NCBI GenBank assembly: GCA_044426045.1
Contig: JAWXUX010000007.1
Location: 50,865-114,864 of the forward strand
Length of the DNA: 64,000 bases
Source: JAWXUU01 sp044426045
GTDB taxonomy: Bacteria; Bacillota; Clostridia; Christensenellales; CAMQZB01
Direction of reading: 5' to 3'
A program made the translations under genes and the position numbers. Below, one piece after another: positions 61,681-64,000 of this stretch. Position 1 is the first letter of the stretch. Every line of letters begins with the position of its first letter. The notes under the pieces are model-generated. The model had not been told where the DNA came from and did no database searches. It saw only the letters and a program-made list of their open reading frames with translations.

Positions 61681-64000
61681 TTAATTTATTAATTCTAATT
61701 CTTGCAATAATTGTTTTCTATTATCTGGCAATTTGCCTGTTTTAAGTTTGGTTTTCTGATTCACTAACCAACTTTTTAGTTTGATACCTTCTTTTGTCAT
61801 ATAATTAGCAGGAATTTTTAAGTTCCCGTTAACTTCTAAAAATTTCTTTGCTTCTTCAAATGTAGATTGCCACGAAGTTTCAGCTGGCGACCAAACAATA
61901 GCCAACTCTTCCAACTTAGATATCTCGCTCTTCTTCAATTTGTTCGCCTTATATTTATTTCGTTGACTAAATATCCACACACCTAGTTTATAGCCGTCAT
62001 CTGTTACATAATCAAGAGGTATATTCACGTTATTGTTGTCAGCATAATAGCTCTTTGCATATTCGTAACCAATATTCCATTTATTTTGGAATTGTTGCCA
62101 ACTCATGCCGATTTGATTTAACAGTTGAATTTGCTTTTCTGACAGCATATTTTTCTTATAGTTCATTCGTTGTGTTTGCACCCAAATTCCTAAGCTTGTG
62201 TCATTTTCGGTAATATATTTGATATGAACTATCAAATTTCCATGTTCTGCGGAATACTGTTTAGCCTCTTCATAGGTTGCCAACCACACTCTTTCATTCA
62301 CAGAACTCCATTGCATGCCGATTTGTTCTATCAGTTTGATGCGTTCGTCGGATAGATTGCCTTGCTGATATGCGGATTTTACTCCTCTGTACCAATTTCC
62401 CAACTGCGTGCCGTTTTTTGTTACGAAAGTTGCGGGGATGTCTAGGTTGCCGTGGGTTTTGAAGTATTGTTTGGCTTCTTCGTAGGATTGTTGCCATGTG
62501 TCTGTTTGTTCCCACACCATGCCTATTGCTGAAAGTTTTTGCACATCGTCCGCTTCTAGTCGGTGGGTTTTATATTTTAATCTCTGGCGGTTTAGCCAAA
62601 TGTTGAGATTGCTAAGTTGTTTATCGGCTTCCGCCTGAGAATTAGAAATTGCGAGATTGCCGTGCTTTTCAAAATATGCTTTCGCCATTTCAAATTTCAC
62701 TGCCCACAATCGCTTGCTGCGTTTTTCCCAGCTCATTCCGATGTTTTCTAGCAGCGTTATTTGTTCTGCCGTCAAAACACCTTGTGCTGTGCCGTTTTTT
62801 ATGCCACGTTGCGTGACAATCCACTGCCCCAAGGGATATCCCTCTTTTGTGAAATAGCTTTGTTCTGGCAACAGATGTCCGTTCGCTTTGAAAAACTCTT
62901 CCGCCTCGCCAAGCATAAAATTCCAGCTTGCGTAAAGCGTGCCTTCAAGCCTATCGAAAATCTCACGGCAATCTTTTACTTCGTCGATGATTTCAAAACT
63001 TTCGTTCACGATATCGCTATCGTCGCCGTAGAAATTGAACATATTGATTGCGCTGTTCATTTCTTCTTGAATCGCGCCAACGCTATATAAACTCGAAATG
63101 TTATCCACGATATCCAAAATCACTGTATTTTTTTCTTTGCTCGCCGACATTGCTCTGCCGATTTGCTGTTTATATATAATGGGGGAAACTGTCGGGCGAA
63201 ACAAAATCACGCCGCTGACATTTTCTATGTGAACACCTTCGTTGAGCATATCGATGCAGAACAAAAGTTTGAGATGATTGCTGTTATCAGCTTTGAAACT
63301 TGCAAACTCCTTGCTTGTTTCGGGGTCGTAGGAATAGGCTTTATAGACATGCGGTTTTGCATCAATTTTGGAAAACCACCGCTTTGCATGCCGAGCCATT
63401 TCATCCATGTGTTCTTTGCTCGCACAAAAAATGAGGTACTTGCCAGACTTATCTTTCAGATGTTTTTCAAAAATAACATCCAAGCCATCCGCCTTATCCA
63501 GCGTTCTGCGAAGAGCTTCAATATATTTTTCCGCCTTGTCGCGGACGATCTTGCTTTTTGAGTTTCTGACACGGTTTTCGTATTTTTCAAGGTTGTTTTC
63601 ATAACCATAAACCGCGGTCACGTATGTTGGTGGGTTCAAAATTCCACGCACGATAGCTTCGCCAAGCGTCATTTCCGATGCGATGTTGCCGTCAAAAAGT
63701 TCTTCTGCCATATCTCTGCCGTTATCCAGATATCGAATATTAGTCGCAGACAAGCCCAGAATTTTCGCATTTTCATGCACTTTCAGAAGATTTTCCACGC
63801 CCTTGCCCCACATTTCTGCGCCACAGCGGTGAAATTCATCTAAAATTATATAGTCAGCGGAAATTTTTTCAATCTCTGTAATCGGCATATACATCAACTT
63901 TGCATAAGTGCAAAACACAATGTTTTGCGGGATTTCACCACCAGTGACTTTTTTCAAATTCTCGATTTGAGTTTTGAAAATATATTCACTCGGAGAAAGC
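61681..64000 (-). CDS. SF2 helicase with six helicase-associated (HA) repeats, N-terminus outside the window
   Basis: The ATG at 63957 is internal; the frame is open to the right edge (upstream residues read SPSEYIFKTQIENLKKVTGG), so the start lies outside. The visible part includes motif II ILDEFHRCGAE (DEFH), motif III GLSATN, motif V LLFCIDMLNEGVHIE and motif VI YKQQIGRAMSA. C-terminal to ~390 are six ~68-residue helicase-associated repeats, each with a W..xxxxxA..YF..HGN core and ending GM-W. Such HA-repeat helicases are widespread in mobile and surface-glycan regions of Clostridia. The role is unknown; DNA translocation is the safe inference. A terminator follows at 61523. Confidence 0.85.
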   Translation of the reverse strand, partial: LSPSEYIFKTQIENLKKVTGGEIPQNIVFCTYAKLMYMPITEIEKISADYIILDEFHRCGAEMWGKGVENLLKVHENAKILGLSATNIRYLDNGRDMAEELFDGNIASEMTLGEAIVRGILNPPTYVTAVYGYENNLEKYENRVRNSKSKIVRDKAEKYIEALRRTLDKADGLDVIFEKHLKDKSGKYLIFCASKEHMDEMARHAKRWFSKIDAKPHVYKAYSYDPETSKEFASFKADNSNHLKLLFCIDMLNEGVHIENVSGVILFRPTVSPIIYKQQIGRAMSASKEKNTVILDIVDNISSLYSVGAIQEEMNSAINMFNFYGDDSDIVNESFEIIDEVKDCREIFDRLEGTLYASWNFMLGEAEEFFKANGHLLPEQSYFTKEGYPLGQWIVTQRGIKNGTAQGVLTAEQITLLENIGMSWEKRSKRLWAVKFEMAKAYFEKHGNLAISNSQAEADKQLSNLNIWLNRQRLKYKTHRLEADDVQKLSAIGMVWEQTDTWQQSYEEAKQYFKTHGNLDIPATFVTKNGTQLGNWYRGVKSAYQQGNLSDERIKLIEQIGMQWSSVNERVWLATYEEAKQYSAEHGNLIVHIKYITENDTSLGIWVQTQRMNYKKNMLSEKQIQLLNQIGMSWQQFQNKWNIGYEYAKSYYADNNNVNIPLDYVTDDGYKLGVWIFSQRNKYKANKLKKSEISKLEELAIVWSPAETSWQSTFEEAKKFLEVNGNLKIPANYMTKEGIKLKSWLVNQKTKLKTGKLPDNRKQLLQELELIN

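Overview
The window is a 64 kb AT-rich contig from a Gram-positive, Clostridia-like bacterium (probably Lachnospiraceae/Oscillospiraceae-type; inferred from low GC, strong GGAGG ribosome binding sites, TTG/GTG starts, near-consensus TTGACA-N17-TATAAT promoters, a CmpB-type membrane protein, a large serine recombinase and teichoic-acid-like polymer genes). No rRNA, tRNA or CRISPR array was seen. TAG is used as an ordinary stop by several intact genes.

Layout. 0-15 kb: chromosomal or semi-core genes. These are the start of mnmA, an unknown membrane protein, a 210-bp inverted-repeat element made of AAAGGTG units, an SDR dehydratase, a ~2,400-codon surface adhesin broken by one frameshift and one nonsense codon, an ArsR-controlled metal-efflux permease with a Cys/His repeat loop, a CmpB-type membrane protein, a membrane-anchored XRE regulator, and two small membrane/Ig-like proteins. 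15.3-29.9 kb: a defence/mobile island, all on the minus strand. It holds a Fic AMP-transferase, an XRE-DarG-DarT toxin-antitoxin operon, an operon of RecQ-PRTase / DprA-like / primase-helicase-PLD proteins led by RhuM, a large serine recombinase, a BRO/DinD-like protein and an XRE regulator with two matching operators. 30.5-32.3 kb: a lone plus-strand pair, a polytopic membrane protein and a ParA/MinD-type ATPase with its own C-terminal membrane hairpin.

32.4-61.4 kb: one long minus-strand block for a surface polysaccharide. From its promoter-proximal end it encodes the initiating sugar-phosphate transferase, a WbuB-like transferase, the CapE/CapF/CapG set for UDP-L-FucNAc, glycosyltransferases including a Galf-type enzyme, the polymerase Wzy, a cytidylyltransferase/aldolase/HAD/AraD set that may make an unusual activated keto-sugar, UDP-galactopyranose mutase, the flippase Wzx, a TagF-like polyol-phosphate transferase, a LicC-LicA-like fusion (phosphocholine-type decoration) and a divergent IspD/TarI enzyme. 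After relics of rfbB and ugd comes a four-gene cluster of two paralogous B12-binding radical SAM enzymes with a HAD phosphatase and a CYTH protein. A minus-strand terminator at about 32.45 kb closes the block. A helicase with six helicase-associated repeats lies just upstream of the polysaccharide genes and runs off the right edge.

The best candidates for undescribed biology are the radical SAM/HAD/CYTH cluster (32.7-38.2 kb), the RecQ-PRTase/DprA/primase-helicase operon (18.7-24.7 kb) and the membrane protein/ParA-TM pair (30.5-32.3 kb). Several genes carry single lesions (adhesin, primase-helicase, long radical SAM gene), so real pseudogenisation and consensus sequence error must both be considered.
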